52,124 bases of DNA, taken from NCBI GenBank assembly GCA_030429455.1, contig JAUIFC010000005.1:1-52124 (forward strand), written 5' to 3'. The notes under the pieces are model-generated. The model did no database searches and was not told the origin of the DNA. It worked only from the letters and a program-made list of their open reading frames with translations. The position numbers were made by a program, and so were the translations under genes. Source of the stretch: Bacteroidia bacterium. Lineage in GTDB: Bacteria; Bacteroidota; Bacteroidia; Flavobacteriales; Flavobacteriaceae. Shown here in pieces: positions 1 to 7,539 of this stretch (position 1 is its first letter; every line of letters starts with the position of its first letter).

Positions 1-188
1 TCTTGACCAAAATCTTTTCCAATAACGAACGCAATTTCTTCTAAATGTTCGTTAACTACTTTTGCAATGTCTTCGACTAATCGTTGTACAATCGGTTTTC
101 CAGGAATTGGGATAAGTGGTTTTGGAACTGTAAGCGTGTGTGGTCTTAAGCGAGATCCACGACCAGCCATAGGAACAATAATTTTCAT
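1..188 (-). CDS. Sugar-phosphate nucleotidyltransferase, N-terminal part (runs off window)
   Basis: The reading frame enters from the left edge and begins with ATG at 186-188 on the minus strand; about 62 residues are visible. The N-terminus reads MKIIVPMAGRGSRLRPHTL followed by VPKPLIPIPGKPIVQRLVEDI, which is the nucleotide-binding signature (GxGxRLxPxT...PKPL) of the RmlA/GlmU-N type nucleotidyltransferase fold. These enzymes join a sugar 1-phosphate to an NTP, giving an NDP-sugar for surface polysaccharide or nucleotide-sugar metabolism in the cytoplasm. The sugar and nucleotide specificity (dTDP-glucose, GDP-mannose or UDP-sugar) cannot be read from this fragment. A TAnnTTTG promoter element lies 22 bases upstream, so it starts its own transcript. 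Confidence 0.85.
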   Translation of the reverse strand, partial: MKIIVPMAGRGSRLRPHTLTVPKPLIPIPGKPIVQRLVEDIAKVVNEHLEEIAFVIGKDFGQ

Positions 189-209
189 TTGTTGAGGTTA
201 AAATTTTTT

Positions 210-217
210 CAAAAGTA
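210..217 (-). promoter_or_regulatory. Bacteroidota -7 promoter element (TACTTTTG)
   Basis: On the minus strand the bases read TACTTTTG, matching the Bacteroidota -7 consensus TAnnTTTG, 22 bases before the ATG of the nucleotidyltransferase gene. No clear -33 TTTG was found. Confidence 0.5.
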
Positions 218-352
218 CACGATTTTTTTTATTTACAGTTTTGTGAATGAATGCTGTTTATTAATTGAAAAAAAGATGACTTAGTTGACATTATTCTGGC
301 CAGTGAAGGCTTATGTTTAAAAACGAAATAGCTTTAACAACAAGGAAGGGTT

Positions 353-781
353 TTAACTCAGAAGATACTCTCTTTGAAGAATATCTTTAAGCGTACAGGA
401 TTTTAAAAACTTAACCGTGAGGTATTTTAATTCTAAAAATGCATGGTGTATGCCACATTGTTCTTCGTGTTGGCACTCTTCGCAAGCTTCGTAATAATCG
501 TGTGTTACGCAAGGTAAAAATGCAATGGCACCATCAAACAAACGCATAATTTCTGCAAGATTGATGTTCTCTTTTGGTTGTTTTAGGAAATATCCGCCAT
601 GCCGTCCTCTTTTACTTTCCAATATGTTGGCTTTCTTGAGGTCTAATAAAATGCTTTCTAAAAATTTTTTAGGAATTTTCTGTTTATCAGCGATTTCTCT
701 AGACATGATGGGTGATTTATCCTCATGTCTAGCAATGTAAATCAATGCATTAATCGCATATTTTGTTTTTTTGGAAAGCAT
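353..781 (-). CDS. Rrf2-family transcriptional regulator, probable Fe-S sensor
   Basis: This 142-residue protein begins MLSKKTKYAINALIYIARHE, the typical start of Rrf2/IscR-family winged-helix regulators. The recognition helix region is near residues 28-50, followed by the wing with the glycine-rich RGRHGGYFL (58-66). Cysteines at 91, 100, 103 and 109 form a cluster in the effector region, including CEEC and QCGIHH, which suggests a bound iron-sulfur cluster or thiol sensing. Family members control Fe-S assembly, cysteine/sulfur metabolism or redox responses. The cysteine/PAPS operon about 7 kb away could be a target, but I found no shared operator, so the regulon is unknown. Its own promoter contains an inverted repeat that could serve autoregulation. 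Confidence 0.9.
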   Translation of the reverse strand: MLSKKTKYAINALIYIARHEDKSPIMSREIADKQKIPKKFLESILLDLKKANILESKRGRHGGYFLKQPKENINLAEIMRLFDGAIAFLPCVTHDYYEACEECQHEEQCGIHHAFLELKYLTVKFLKSCTLKDILQREYLLS

Positions 782-785
782 GTTT

Positions 786-815
786 CAAATGTAATGAACA
801 TTCCATAATGGACAA
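786..815 (-). promoter_or_regulatory. Promoter of the Rrf2 gene with embedded inverted repeat
   Basis: On the minus strand TTG (813-815), a 19-base spacer and TACATTTG (786-793) match the Bacteroidota -33/-7 promoter. An inverted repeat TCCAT-A-ATGGA (802-812) fills the spacer, well placed for a repressor. The -7 box ends only 5 bases before the start codon at 781, so the transcript would begin at or within the start codon. Confidence 0.6.
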
Positions 816-994
816 TAGCGTTTTGCCGGCTTTTGTAAGATGACGTGAGTTCGATAGAAGTTAATGAGGTTTCCTTCCTTTGTGGAAAGACTAAAGAGGG
901 TGTTCGTTAATAATCAGAATATTAAAATGAATATTACAACAAATTCAAATTAAGACAGTTACGTTACGCCTAGCTTGCAGGTTATAATCGGTAA

Positions 995-2590
995 TTATTT
1001 AACAAAACTTATGGGCAAACCGTAAACAACAGCCACTTTTTCGCCTTTGGATTCTCCTGGAACAAAGCGAGGAAGAGATTCAACAACTCTGATGGCTTCT
1101 TCTTCTAATTCTGGGCTTGGACCTCTGGCAATTGTATTGTACACCAACCCATCACGAGATATTACAAATTGAACGCTTACTCTGTATTTGCCTGATGGTA
1201 AGTCACTAAATTGGTCTACATTAAAATTTGAATTCACATGATTTGCAACGAATTCTGAGACACAAGCCTTCATTTCTTCTGATGTGCCTTGGTCGCATGA
1301 ACTGGGATGAGGGACTTTTTCAACCAAAGCAAATGGTATTTTTGAAGAATTATCTATAGTTCTCAGACTGTAATTTTCTTCAAAGTCCTTTCTGCTTTCC
1401 TGTATACTGTTGTAGATAACAGATGTCGTTTTATTTTCGTTAATCTCTTTTTCTAATCTTGAGATGTAACCTTCACTCAAACTTTTGTCGTAGCTTAAAC
1501 TCGGAAGAATAATAAATAGTTTAAACTTATCATTATCTGTCAATTTTTCGTCGATATTTATGTCATATGCCAAAAGCAATTCTTTTAGTGGAGCTTCTTG
1601 GTTTAGTTTTTTATTAAATAATTCTCGATTTGGTTTGAGTTCTTCAAAAATTTGTTTGATCTGTTCAGATGAAATGTTGGAATCTTCAAATAGTTCAGCG
1701 TCAGCATCTTCGTTTATGGTATCATAAGTGTCTTGCGTGCATGAAATTAAAATACAAATGAGCAAAGCTGGAAGAATACTCAAGTATTTTTTAGTATTTA
1801 TTTTGCGGGTGGTTGTTATCATTTTTATTCTGTTTTTTAGGTTAGATGTAGTAAAGAAAGTATGGACAAATGAGATGTTTTGAGTGTTAAAATTCTGATT
1901 TAAAAGCGTATTGATATAAAATGCCCGAGAAGTGTTGGATGTGATTCGTTGGTCAACTTCGTATTCGTGTAATTCTTTTAAAAATTTTCTGAAAAAGTAG
2001 AGCAGTGGATTAAACCAAAATAAACAGATCAAAATTTCAATACAAATGATGTCAAACGAATGTTTGTGTTTAATGTGTTGAAATTCATGTTCTAAAATAA
2101 TCTCTTTCTGATCATTAGGAATATTTTGCCCAATGTAGATTTTGTTTAAAAATGAAAAAGCAACAGCCTCATTTTTAAGAATAATTACCTTTTTGGATTT
2201 GTAGGTTTCACTTGCCTTTAAACTGAAGAGTTCAAATAAACTCAAGATATTTTTTTTACGCCAAAGTAGCATGACTAAAATGCCAATGAAGTAAAAAACC
2301 CAGTACAAATTCATGTCAAATTTGGAGTTAGTGTTTAAAACAGCTTGGTCGTAAGGCGTAGCAATCGTTAATCGCTCTAGTTGAATAGGTTCCAACCATT
2401 CAATGATTTCAGCTTGCGATGATGCTTGACTAAAAATGTTGAAGCTTAGAAAAGGTAAAACCAAAGACACACAAATGCTGGTCAACAAATAAAACCGACT
2501 AAACCTAAAGTTGGGTTCATTTTTGAAGAATTGAAACGCCAACAGAAATAGAGTTTGATAAATTAAAATTTCTAATACATAACTAATCAT
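995..2590 (-). CDS. BlaR1/MecR1-type M56 membrane metallopeptidase sensor with TonB-like C-terminus
   Basis: A 531-residue membrane protein. The N-terminal half has several transmembrane segments (about residues 5-22, 34-52, 94-110, 183-200) and a cytoplasmic zinc peptidase of the M56 family with HEFQH at 168-172 and a downstream HEYEVDQ (208-214) supplying the likely third ligand. A further hydrophobic segment lies near 268-284. The rest is periplasmic and ends in a TonB C-terminal-like domain (about 455-531, SVQFVISRDGLVYNTI...EAIRVVESLPRF). In classical systems the peptidase inactivates the BlaI/MecI repressor after an external signal. Here the penicillin-binding sensor is replaced by the TonB-like region, a layout common in Bacteroidota, so the ligand is unknown. 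The start overlaps the end of the repressor gene by 8 bases, implying translational coupling. Confidence 0.88.
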   Translation of the reverse strand: MISYVLEILIYQTLFLLAFQFFKNEPNFRFSRFYLLTSICVSLVLPFLSFNIFSQASSQAEIIEWLEPIQLERLTIATPYDQAVLNTNSKFDMNLYWVFYFIGILVMLLWRKKNILSLFELFSLKASETYKSKKVIILKNEAVAFSFLNKIYIGQNIPNDQKEIILEHEFQHIKHKHSFDIICIEILICLFWFNPLLYFFRKFLKELHEYEVDQRITSNTSRAFYINTLLNQNFNTQNISFVHTFFTTSNLKNRIKMITTTRKINTKKYLSILPALLICILISCTQDTYDTINEDADAELFEDSNISSEQIKQIFEELKPNRELFNKKLNQEAPLKELLLAYDINIDEKLTDNDKFKLFIILPSLSYDKSLSEGYISRLEKEINENKTTSVIYNSIQESRKDFEENYSLRTIDNSSKIPFALVEKVPHPSSCDQGTSEEMKACVSEFVANHVNSNFNVDQFSDLPSGKYRVSVQFVISRDGLVYNTIARGPSPELEEEAIRVVESLPRFVPGESKGEKVAVVYGLPISFVK

Positions 2591-2948
2591 TGTGTGAAGA
2601 TTTTAAGTCGTTAAGTAATGATTCTAATTCTTCAAGACTTAAATCTTGTTTCTTTACAAAAAAAGAGACCATATTTTTGAAAGAACCATCGAAATAGGTA
2701 TTTGCCAGTCGTTTTGAGCTATTACTTTTATATGTTTCCTGAGTAACGATTGGAAAATAAATATGTCCACGTCCTTGTTTTTTATAGTCCACAAACTTTT
2801 TTTGTTCCAATATTCTAACAATTGTGGAAACCGTGTTATAAGCAGGTTTCGGTTCGGGCATTTCATCTATTATGGCATTGACGTTGGCTTCTTCTAGCCG
2901 CCATAATATTCGCATGATGTCGCTTTCAGCTTTTGTAAGTGTTTTCAT
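2583..2948 (-). CDS. BlaI/MecI/CopY-family repressor
   Basis: A 121-residue winged-helix repressor starting MKTLTKAESDIMRILW, with the family pattern of recognition helix followed by KPAYNTVSTIVRILEQKKFVDYKKQGRGHIYFP and a C-terminal dimerisation region ending in SLEELESLLNDL. I chose the ATG at 2946-2948; the frame can be opened 21 bases earlier only with TTG, which would sit inside the promoter -7 region. It is transcribed first and overlaps the sensor peptidase gene by 8 bases, giving the usual repressor-sensor pair. A perfect palindrome immediately upstream of its promoter is the probable operator, so the pair should be autoregulated. Other targets are not visible here. Confidence 0.9.
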   Translation of the reverse strand: MKTLTKAESDIMRILWRLEEANVNAIIDEMPEPKPAYNTVSTIVRILEQKKFVDYKKQGRGHIYFPIVTQETYKSNSSKRLANTYFDGSFKNMVSFFVKKQDLSLEELESLLNDLKSSHND

Positions 2949-2966
2949 CTCAAAAAAATTACTGAG

Positions 2967-2974
2967 CAAATATA
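2967..2974 (-). promoter_or_regulatory. -7 promoter element of the blaI-blaR1-like operon
   Basis: The minus strand reads TATATTTG, an exact TAnnTTTG match, 18 bases before the chosen repressor start codon. Confidence 0.6.
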
Positions 2975-2983
2975 ACTAAATAA

Positions 2984-2997
2984 TTAGTTTAAACTAA
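2984..2997. promoter_or_regulatory. Perfect 14-bp palindrome, probable BlaI-type operator
   Basis: TTAGTTTAAACTAA is a perfect palindrome located 9 bases upstream of the -7 box. It is flanked by further half-site-like copies of ACTAAAT (2975-2981) and TTTAGTTT (3001-3008), so several dimers could bind. Position and symmetry fit an autoregulatory operator of the adjacent winged-helix repressor. Confidence 0.6.
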
Positions 2998-3081
2998 GAA
3001 TTTAGTTTAAAAAAAACGAAAATATATTTTTCAATAAAAAGTTCTATGGAACAATGTGTCGTTAATAGAGTAGAAAAGACC

Positions 3082-4119
3082 TTACTTTTTGGAATTAACT
3101 TGTCTGTTTTTCCATTTTTTTAAGGCGTACTCTTGCATGTCTATTTCCTTGTCGGTTTCATCGACAATTTCTACGCCTAGAAGTGATTCTAAAATATCTT
3201 CAAAGGTTACGATGCCATTAAGTCCACCGTAATTATCCAAAATAATGGAAATATGTTCCTTGTTCTGTATCATGGTTTCCCAAGCGTCGAAAAGTGTAGT
3301 GTCTTCTGTAAACTTGAGGATATCTCGCTTGATATCTTTGAGTTGATTGGCCTTATCCGAGTCGATAATATTTTCGAAAACTTGTTGGCGCATCACGTAT
3401 CCTGTGATGTTATCCTTTTCCTTATTATAAACAGGAATTCTTGAAAATAAAAATTTGTCTTTCAGGTTATAAAATTCTTTAAGCGTCATCAATTCGTTTG
3501 CAGTTTCAACAACAATTCTTGGTGTCATTATTTCATTGATTTTCAAGCTCTTTAATGTGATGATATTTTGAATGACAGTATTTTCTTTGGTTTTAAAAAT
3601 ACCTTCTTTCACGCCAATACTTGCCAGAGCGGAAATCTCTTCTCTACTTGTGGTAGGTTCGTTGTCTTTTTTTGAAATCAATTTAGTAATCAAAGACGAC
3701 ACCCAAACCAAAGGGTAAGTTAAAAATATGGTGCCTTGAATAAGTCTTGTGGTCATGCCAAGGAGTGACTTGTTGTAATTGGCGCCAAGCGTTTTTGGGA
3801 TTATTTCTGTAAAAACCAAAATAAGAACAGTTAAGATGGCAGATACAAGACCAAAGTAAGCTTCTCCGAAAACTTTTGTCGCTTCGGCACCAACACCAGC
3901 TGCTCCGATGGTATGGGCCACTGTATTTAAGGATAAGATTGCCGATAGCGGTTTGTCCACATCATCCTTAAAATCAATCATCGCTTCCACACTCTTGTCG
4001 CCTTTTTCCGACTTTGTTTTCAAATAAGAAATAGGCAAAGACAACAAAACGGCTTCCATTATTGAACATAAAAACGATGTAATCAATGCAATAAGAAGAT
4101 AAACAATAAGTAATACCAT
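3082..4119 (-). CDS. CNNM/CBS-pair (hemolysin-like, DUF21) membrane transporter-related protein
   Basis: A 345-residue integral membrane protein. The N-terminal CNNM (DUF21) domain spans about residues 1-165 with hydrophobic segments near 3-25, 58-75 and 85-107 and the conserved FTEIIPKTLGANYN. Two CBS domains follow (about 195-315), including MTPRIVVETANE and YGGLNGIVTFEDILESLLG. Family members are linked to magnesium or cobalt transport and to adenine nucleotide sensing. The C-terminal CorC_HlyC domain found in many homologues is absent; the protein ends about 25 residues after the CBS pair. It appears monocistronic, with a TAnnTTTG element upstream. The old name hemolysin should not be taken as function. 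Confidence 0.88.
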   Translation of the reverse strand: MVLLIVYLLIALITSFLCSIMEAVLLSLPISYLKTKSEKGDKSVEAMIDFKDDVDKPLSAILSLNTVAHTIGAAGVGAEATKVFGEAYFGLVSAILTVLILVFTEIIPKTLGANYNKSLLGMTTRLIQGTIFLTYPLVWVSSLITKLISKKDNEPTTSREEISALASIGVKEGIFKTKENTVIQNIITLKSLKINEIMTPRIVVETANELMTLKEFYNLKDKFLFSRIPVYNKEKDNITGYVMRQQVFENIIDSDKANQLKDIKRDILKFTEDTTLFDAWETMIQNKEHISIILDNYGGLNGIVTFEDILESLLGVEIVDETDKEIDMQEYALKKWKNRQVNSKK

Positions 4120-4140
4120 TGGTTGTTGACTTTATGTGTT

Positions 4141-4148
4141 CAAAAATA
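4141..4148 (-). promoter_or_regulatory. -7 promoter element (TATTTTTG)
   Basis: The minus strand reads TATTTTTG, matching TAnnTTTG, 21 bases before the CNNM/CBS gene start. Confidence 0.5.
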
Positions 4149-4221
4149 CATGAATTCTATGACTCTGAATGAAGAAATATAATTATCGCAAGAAAACAGG
4201 TTAGCAGATATGATTGGGATA

Positions 4222-4785
4222 TCAATATTCAAAAACTTCCGTCATATTAAACTGTAATTCAGGAAATAACTTTTGGGTAATGATTTCTTTTGTAAACTTT
4301 CAAGTTTCGAGTTCCTTAGATTTGTCATTTTCAAAATAAAATGTCTGAAGAAATCGGCTTTCAGGATTTAAAATCCAGTATTCTTTCACTTTACTTTCCT
4401 CGTACAAGTCAAGTTTTCTGTGTAGTCTTTTATAATGGTCGAAGCGGAAACTATTTCAACGATGAGGTCAGGCGCACCTAAATATCATCTGTCGTCTCAT
4501 TTTTCCAAATTGCAAACAACACAAATGTCAGGTTGAACAACCGTGGTAATTTCATGATATTCTTGTCCTTTGTTTTTAATTAATAGGACATCAAACTGAG
4601 ATTCATATACATCATATGCACTTTTTTTAAAGTAATTTCCTAAGTCTTTATGTTTAAATGCTTAAGTCAAAGAAAATTGATTTCATTTTAAAATTTCAAC
4701 TCTCCACTATTCTAAGTTCAAATAACAATCGAAATCTGCTTCTTTTCTAGTAATTTCAGTTGAAAACAAATTTGTTCATACTAAA
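4222..4785 (-). pseudogene. Decayed Uma2-family (DUF820) nuclease-like gene
   Basis: No intact frame exists here, but reading the minus strand through stop codons gives a clear Uma2-family protein. Successive pieces are EITRKEADFDCYLNLE, AFKHKDLGNYFKKSAYDVYE, TTVVQPDICVVCNLEK, LGAPDLIVEIVSAST, then after a frame change KLDLYEESKVKEYWILNPES and finally KLFPELQFNMTEVFEY with a TGA stop at 4222-4224. The QPDICVV...GAPDLIVEI and KEYWILNP blocks are the PD-(D/E)XK-like core of Uma2. I count at least six in-frame stops (after NLE, EILK, SLT, NLEK, DDR and ELET) and one frameshift just after VSAST. The exact 5' end is uncertain. The native role of Uma2 proteins is poorly known. Confidence 0.82.
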
Positions 4786-4932
4786 TATTATAAATTTGTT
4801 AAGTTTTATTTATGATTAGATAGATAGGGTTTTTAGTAATATTATTGTTACATAGATAACGTTATTATTGTGAAACAAACAGGGTATGATTATTGTTTCG
4901 TAGACCTTAACAACGATAAAATCTAAACGACC
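4786..4932. other. AT-rich intergenic stretch upstream of the DUF3108 gene
   Basis: This remainder of the 4120-4932 gap contains no open frame, RNA gene or repeat that I can recognise. It presumably carries the promoter of the following gene, but no good TAnnTTTG element was found. Confidence 0.4.
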
Positions 4933-5706
4933 ATGATTAAAAAAACCATTCTATTATTCTTTTTTCTAAGTTTTTCTGTGTCTGTTTCATCTCAAGAAAA
5001 AGCATTTAAAAACGGAGAATGGTTGAGTTATAAGGTGAAATATGGGTGGTTTAATGCAAGCAAAGCAAGCATTACGGTCGAAGAAGACACCATAAATGGC
5101 AAACCTGTTCATCATGTTGTAGGTTTTGGAAAATCAACAGGACTTTTAGACATTTTTTTTAAAGTGAGGGATCGCTTTGAAACTTATATAGATACAGGTG
5201 TCGTTAGGCCTTATAAATTTATAAGAGACACCTATGAAGGCGGTTACACAAAAGACAAAGTCATATATTTCGATTACGAAGAAAATATGGCCACAGTAAA
5301 TAATATCAAAAAAGACACGATTCATAAACACGACTTCAGCCCTAGTTCTCAAGATATGATGTCCGCATTATTTTACTTAAGAAACACAGTCGATGAGAAT
5401 ACGCTTAAAAAAGGTGACGAATTTGAGCTAAAAATGTTTTTTGATGAAGAAAATTTTGATTTTAAAGTCAAATATTTAGGTAAAGAAGTCATCGATACAA
5501 AGTTTGGCGATGTGCGTTGTTTGATTTTTAAGCCTTATGTAAAATCTGGAAGAGTCTTTAAAGAAGAAGAAAGTGTCACGGTGTGGATTTCTGATGATAA
5601 AAACAAAATTCCTATTCAAATCAAAGCTGAACTTGCTGTAGGATCGCTAGTTGCTAGAATTGAAAATTTTAAAGGACTCAAGCATCCTTTTAAGATATTG
5701 ATGTGA
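4933..5706 (+). CDS. DUF3108 domain exported protein
   Basis: A 257-residue protein with an N-terminal signal peptide (MIKKTILLFFFLSFSVSVSS, cleavage near residue 20, before QEKAF). The mature part, beginning GEWLSYKVKYGWFNASKASI and continuing through GFGKSTGLLDIFFKVRDRFETYID, is the DUF3108 pattern seen across Bacteroidota. The predicted product is a periplasmic or outer-membrane-associated beta-rich protein; no catalytic residues are evident and the family function is not established. It is followed 61 bases later by lysS on the same strand, but lysS has its own -7 element, so the pair need not be one transcript. Confidence 0.8.
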   Translation: MIKKTILLFFFLSFSVSVSSQEKAFKNGEWLSYKVKYGWFNASKASITVEEDTINGKPVHHVVGFGKSTGLLDIFFKVRDRFETYIDTGVVRPYKFIRDTYEGGYTKDKVIYFDYEENMATVNNIKKDTIHKHDFSPSSQDMMSALFYLRNTVDENTLKKGDEFELKMFFDEENFDFKVKYLGKEVIDTKFGDVRCLIFKPYVKSGRVFKEEESVTVWISDDKNKIPIQIKAELAVGSLVARIENFKGLKHPFKILM

Positions 5707-5739
5707 TATTTGAACGACAGCTAAGTCCTTAAAACAACT

Positions 5740-5747
5740 TATCTTTG
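5740..5747 (+). promoter_or_regulatory. lysS -7 promoter element (TATCTTTG)
   Basis: TATCTTTG matches TAnnTTTG, 20 bases before the lysS ATG. Confidence 0.6.
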
Positions 5748-5767
5748 CAGACTAAAATTTTTCATGC

Positions 5768-7456
5768 ATGGCATTATCCGAACAAGAACTTGTTAGAAGA
5801 GAAAAGCTGCAACAACTTAAAGCTTTAAGTATCAACCCATTTCCAGCGGACGAAGTTGAAATAGATTCAGATGCTTCAACCATAAAAGCTGATTTTCAAG
5901 AAGGTAAACAGGTTAAAATTGCAGGGCGATTAATGTCCAGACGTATTCAAGGTAAAGCTTCTTTTGCAGAACTTCAAGATTCTAGTGGAAGGATTCAAGT
6001 CTATTTCAACAGAGATGAAATTTGTCCTGAAGAAGATAAGTCAAAGTACAATGAAGTTTATAAAAAGCTCCTAGACATAGGCGATTTCATTAAAGTTGAA
6101 GGCACTTTATTTGTCACCCAAGTAGGTGAAAAAACTGTTAGTGTAAAGAATTTTGAACTGCTCAGCAAAGCTTTAAAACCTTTGCCACTTCCCAAAAAGG
6201 ACAAAGATGGAAACGAGTATGATGGTTTTACGGATCCTGAGCAGCGCTATCGCCAGCGTTATGCAGATTTGGTCGTAAACCCTCATGTTAAAGATGTTTT
6301 TGTAAAGCGTACAAAACTATTTAATGCCATGCGTCAGTTTTTTAATGATGCCGGCTATTTTGAAGTCGAAACGCCTATTCTGCAACCAATTCCTGGTGGT
6401 GCTGCTGCTCGTCCGTTTATCACGCATCACAACAGTTTGGACATTCCATTGTATATGCGAATCGCTAACGAGTTGTACCTTAAACGACTGATTGTAGGAG
6501 GGTTTGAAGGCGTTTATGAATTTTCAAAAAACTTTAGAAACGAAGGCATGGATCGCACCCATAATCCTGAGTTTACCGCTATGGAAATTTATGTGGCTTA
6601 CAAAGATTACAACTGGATGATGGATTTTTGTGAGCAACTTCTAGAATATTGTGCGCTTGCCGTAAATGGTACGACGAAAGCAACTTTTGGAGAACACAAA
6701 GTCGATTTTAAAGCACCTTACAAACGCATCACAATGAGAGATGCTATTTTGGAACATACAGGTTTTGATATTGATGCTAAAACGGAAGAACAACTTCGCG
6801 TCGCAGCAATAGAAATGGGTATCGAGGTGGACGATTCCATGGGCAAAGGAAAATTGATAGATGAAATTTTTGGTGAAAAATGTGAAGGAAACTATATACA
6901 ACCTACTTTTATCACCGATTATCCAAAGGAAATGAGTCCTCTTTGTAAAGAGCACCGTGAAAATCCAGAGCTTACGGAGCGATTCGAACTTATGGTCTGT
7001 GGAAAAGAAATTGCCAATGCGTATTCGGAACTTAACGACCCTATCGATCAAAGAGAACGTTTTGAAGCCCAGTTAAAACTAGCTGATCGAGGTGATGATG
7101 AAGCTATGTTTATAGACAACGATTTTTTACGGGCATTAGAATACGGCATGCCACCAACGTCGGGAATGGGAATAGGTATGGACCGATTAATCATGTTTCT
7201 AACCAATAATCAATCCATTCAAGAAGTTCTGTTCTTTCCTCAAATGAAGCCAGAAAAGAAGAAAGTCGCCTTAACGGATGATGCAAAATCGGTTCTTGAT
7301 ATCCTAAAAAAAGCAGAAAAATTACCTTTATCAGATTTAAAAGCTCAAGCTGGACTTTCCAACAAAAAATGGGATAAATCTATCAAAGAATTGACAAAAA
7401 ACACTTTAGCGAAAGTCGAAAAAACAGCAGAAGGCTTATTTGTCGAAATTGTTTAA
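5768..7456 (+). CDS. lysS: Lysyl-tRNA synthetase, class II
   Basis: This 562-residue enzyme charges tRNA-Lys with lysine in the cytoplasm. The anticodon-binding OB fold lies at about residues 47-135 (VKIAGRLMSRRIQGKASFAELQD). The class II catalytic core follows: motif 1 around 185-210 (NAMRQFFNDAGYFEVETPIL), motif 2 at 256-270 (FRNEGMDRTHNPEFT) and motif 3 near 462-472 (GMGIGMDRLIMF). After the normal end of the core (LFFPQMKPEK) there is a roughly 60-residue extension, rich in lysine and helical in character, ending GLFVEIV; flavobacterial LysS proteins are often this long. ATG at 5768 is chosen; an overlapping ATG at 5764 is out of frame. The gene ends at a strong shared terminator. Confidence 0.97.
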   Translation: MALSEQELVRREKLQQLKALSINPFPADEVEIDSDASTIKADFQEGKQVKIAGRLMSRRIQGKASFAELQDSSGRIQVYFNRDEICPEEDKSKYNEVYKKLLDIGDFIKVEGTLFVTQVGEKTVSVKNFELLSKALKPLPLPKKDKDGNEYDGFTDPEQRYRQRYADLVVNPHVKDVFVKRTKLFNAMRQFFNDAGYFEVETPILQPIPGGAAARPFITHHNSLDIPLYMRIANELYLKRLIVGGFEGVYEFSKNFRNEGMDRTHNPEFTAMEIYVAYKDYNWMMDFCEQLLEYCALAVNGTTKATFGEHKVDFKAPYKRITMRDAILEHTGFDIDAKTEEQLRVAAIEMGIEVDDSMGKGKLIDEIFGEKCEGNYIQPTFITDYPKEMSPLCKEHRENPELTERFELMVCGKEIANAYSELNDPIDQRERFEAQLKLADRGDDEAMFIDNDFLRALEYGMPPTSGMGIGMDRLIMFLTNNQSIQEVLFFPQMKPEKKKVALTDDAKSVLDILKKAEKLPLSDLKAQAGLSNKKWDKSIKELTKNTLAKVEKTAEGLFVEIV

Positions 7457-7487
7457 TTGAAGTGTAGTTTGTAATTTATAACAAAAC

Positions 7488-7520
7488 AAAAAAGCTGTCT
7501 TTAGTCAAGACAGCTTTTTG
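7488..7520. terminator. Bidirectional intrinsic terminator between lysS and cysN
   Basis: A perfect 12-bp stem, AAAAAGCTGTCT (7489-7500) with AGACAGCTTTTT (7508-7519) and a 7-base loop, has A/T runs on both sides. It lies between convergent genes and can stop both. Confidence 0.9.
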
Positions 7521-7539
7521 TTTAAGATATAAAAAGAAA

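Noticed and set aside
1750-1765. Internal LISC sequence of the BlaR1-like protein as a lipobox
   Set aside because: It is far from the N-terminus and part of a membrane helix, so lipid attachment is unlikely.
2949-2969. A longer BlaI-type repressor starting 21 bases upstream
   Set aside because: The upstream start is TTG and overlaps the TATATTTG promoter box; the ATG at 2946-2948 gives the family-typical N-terminus.
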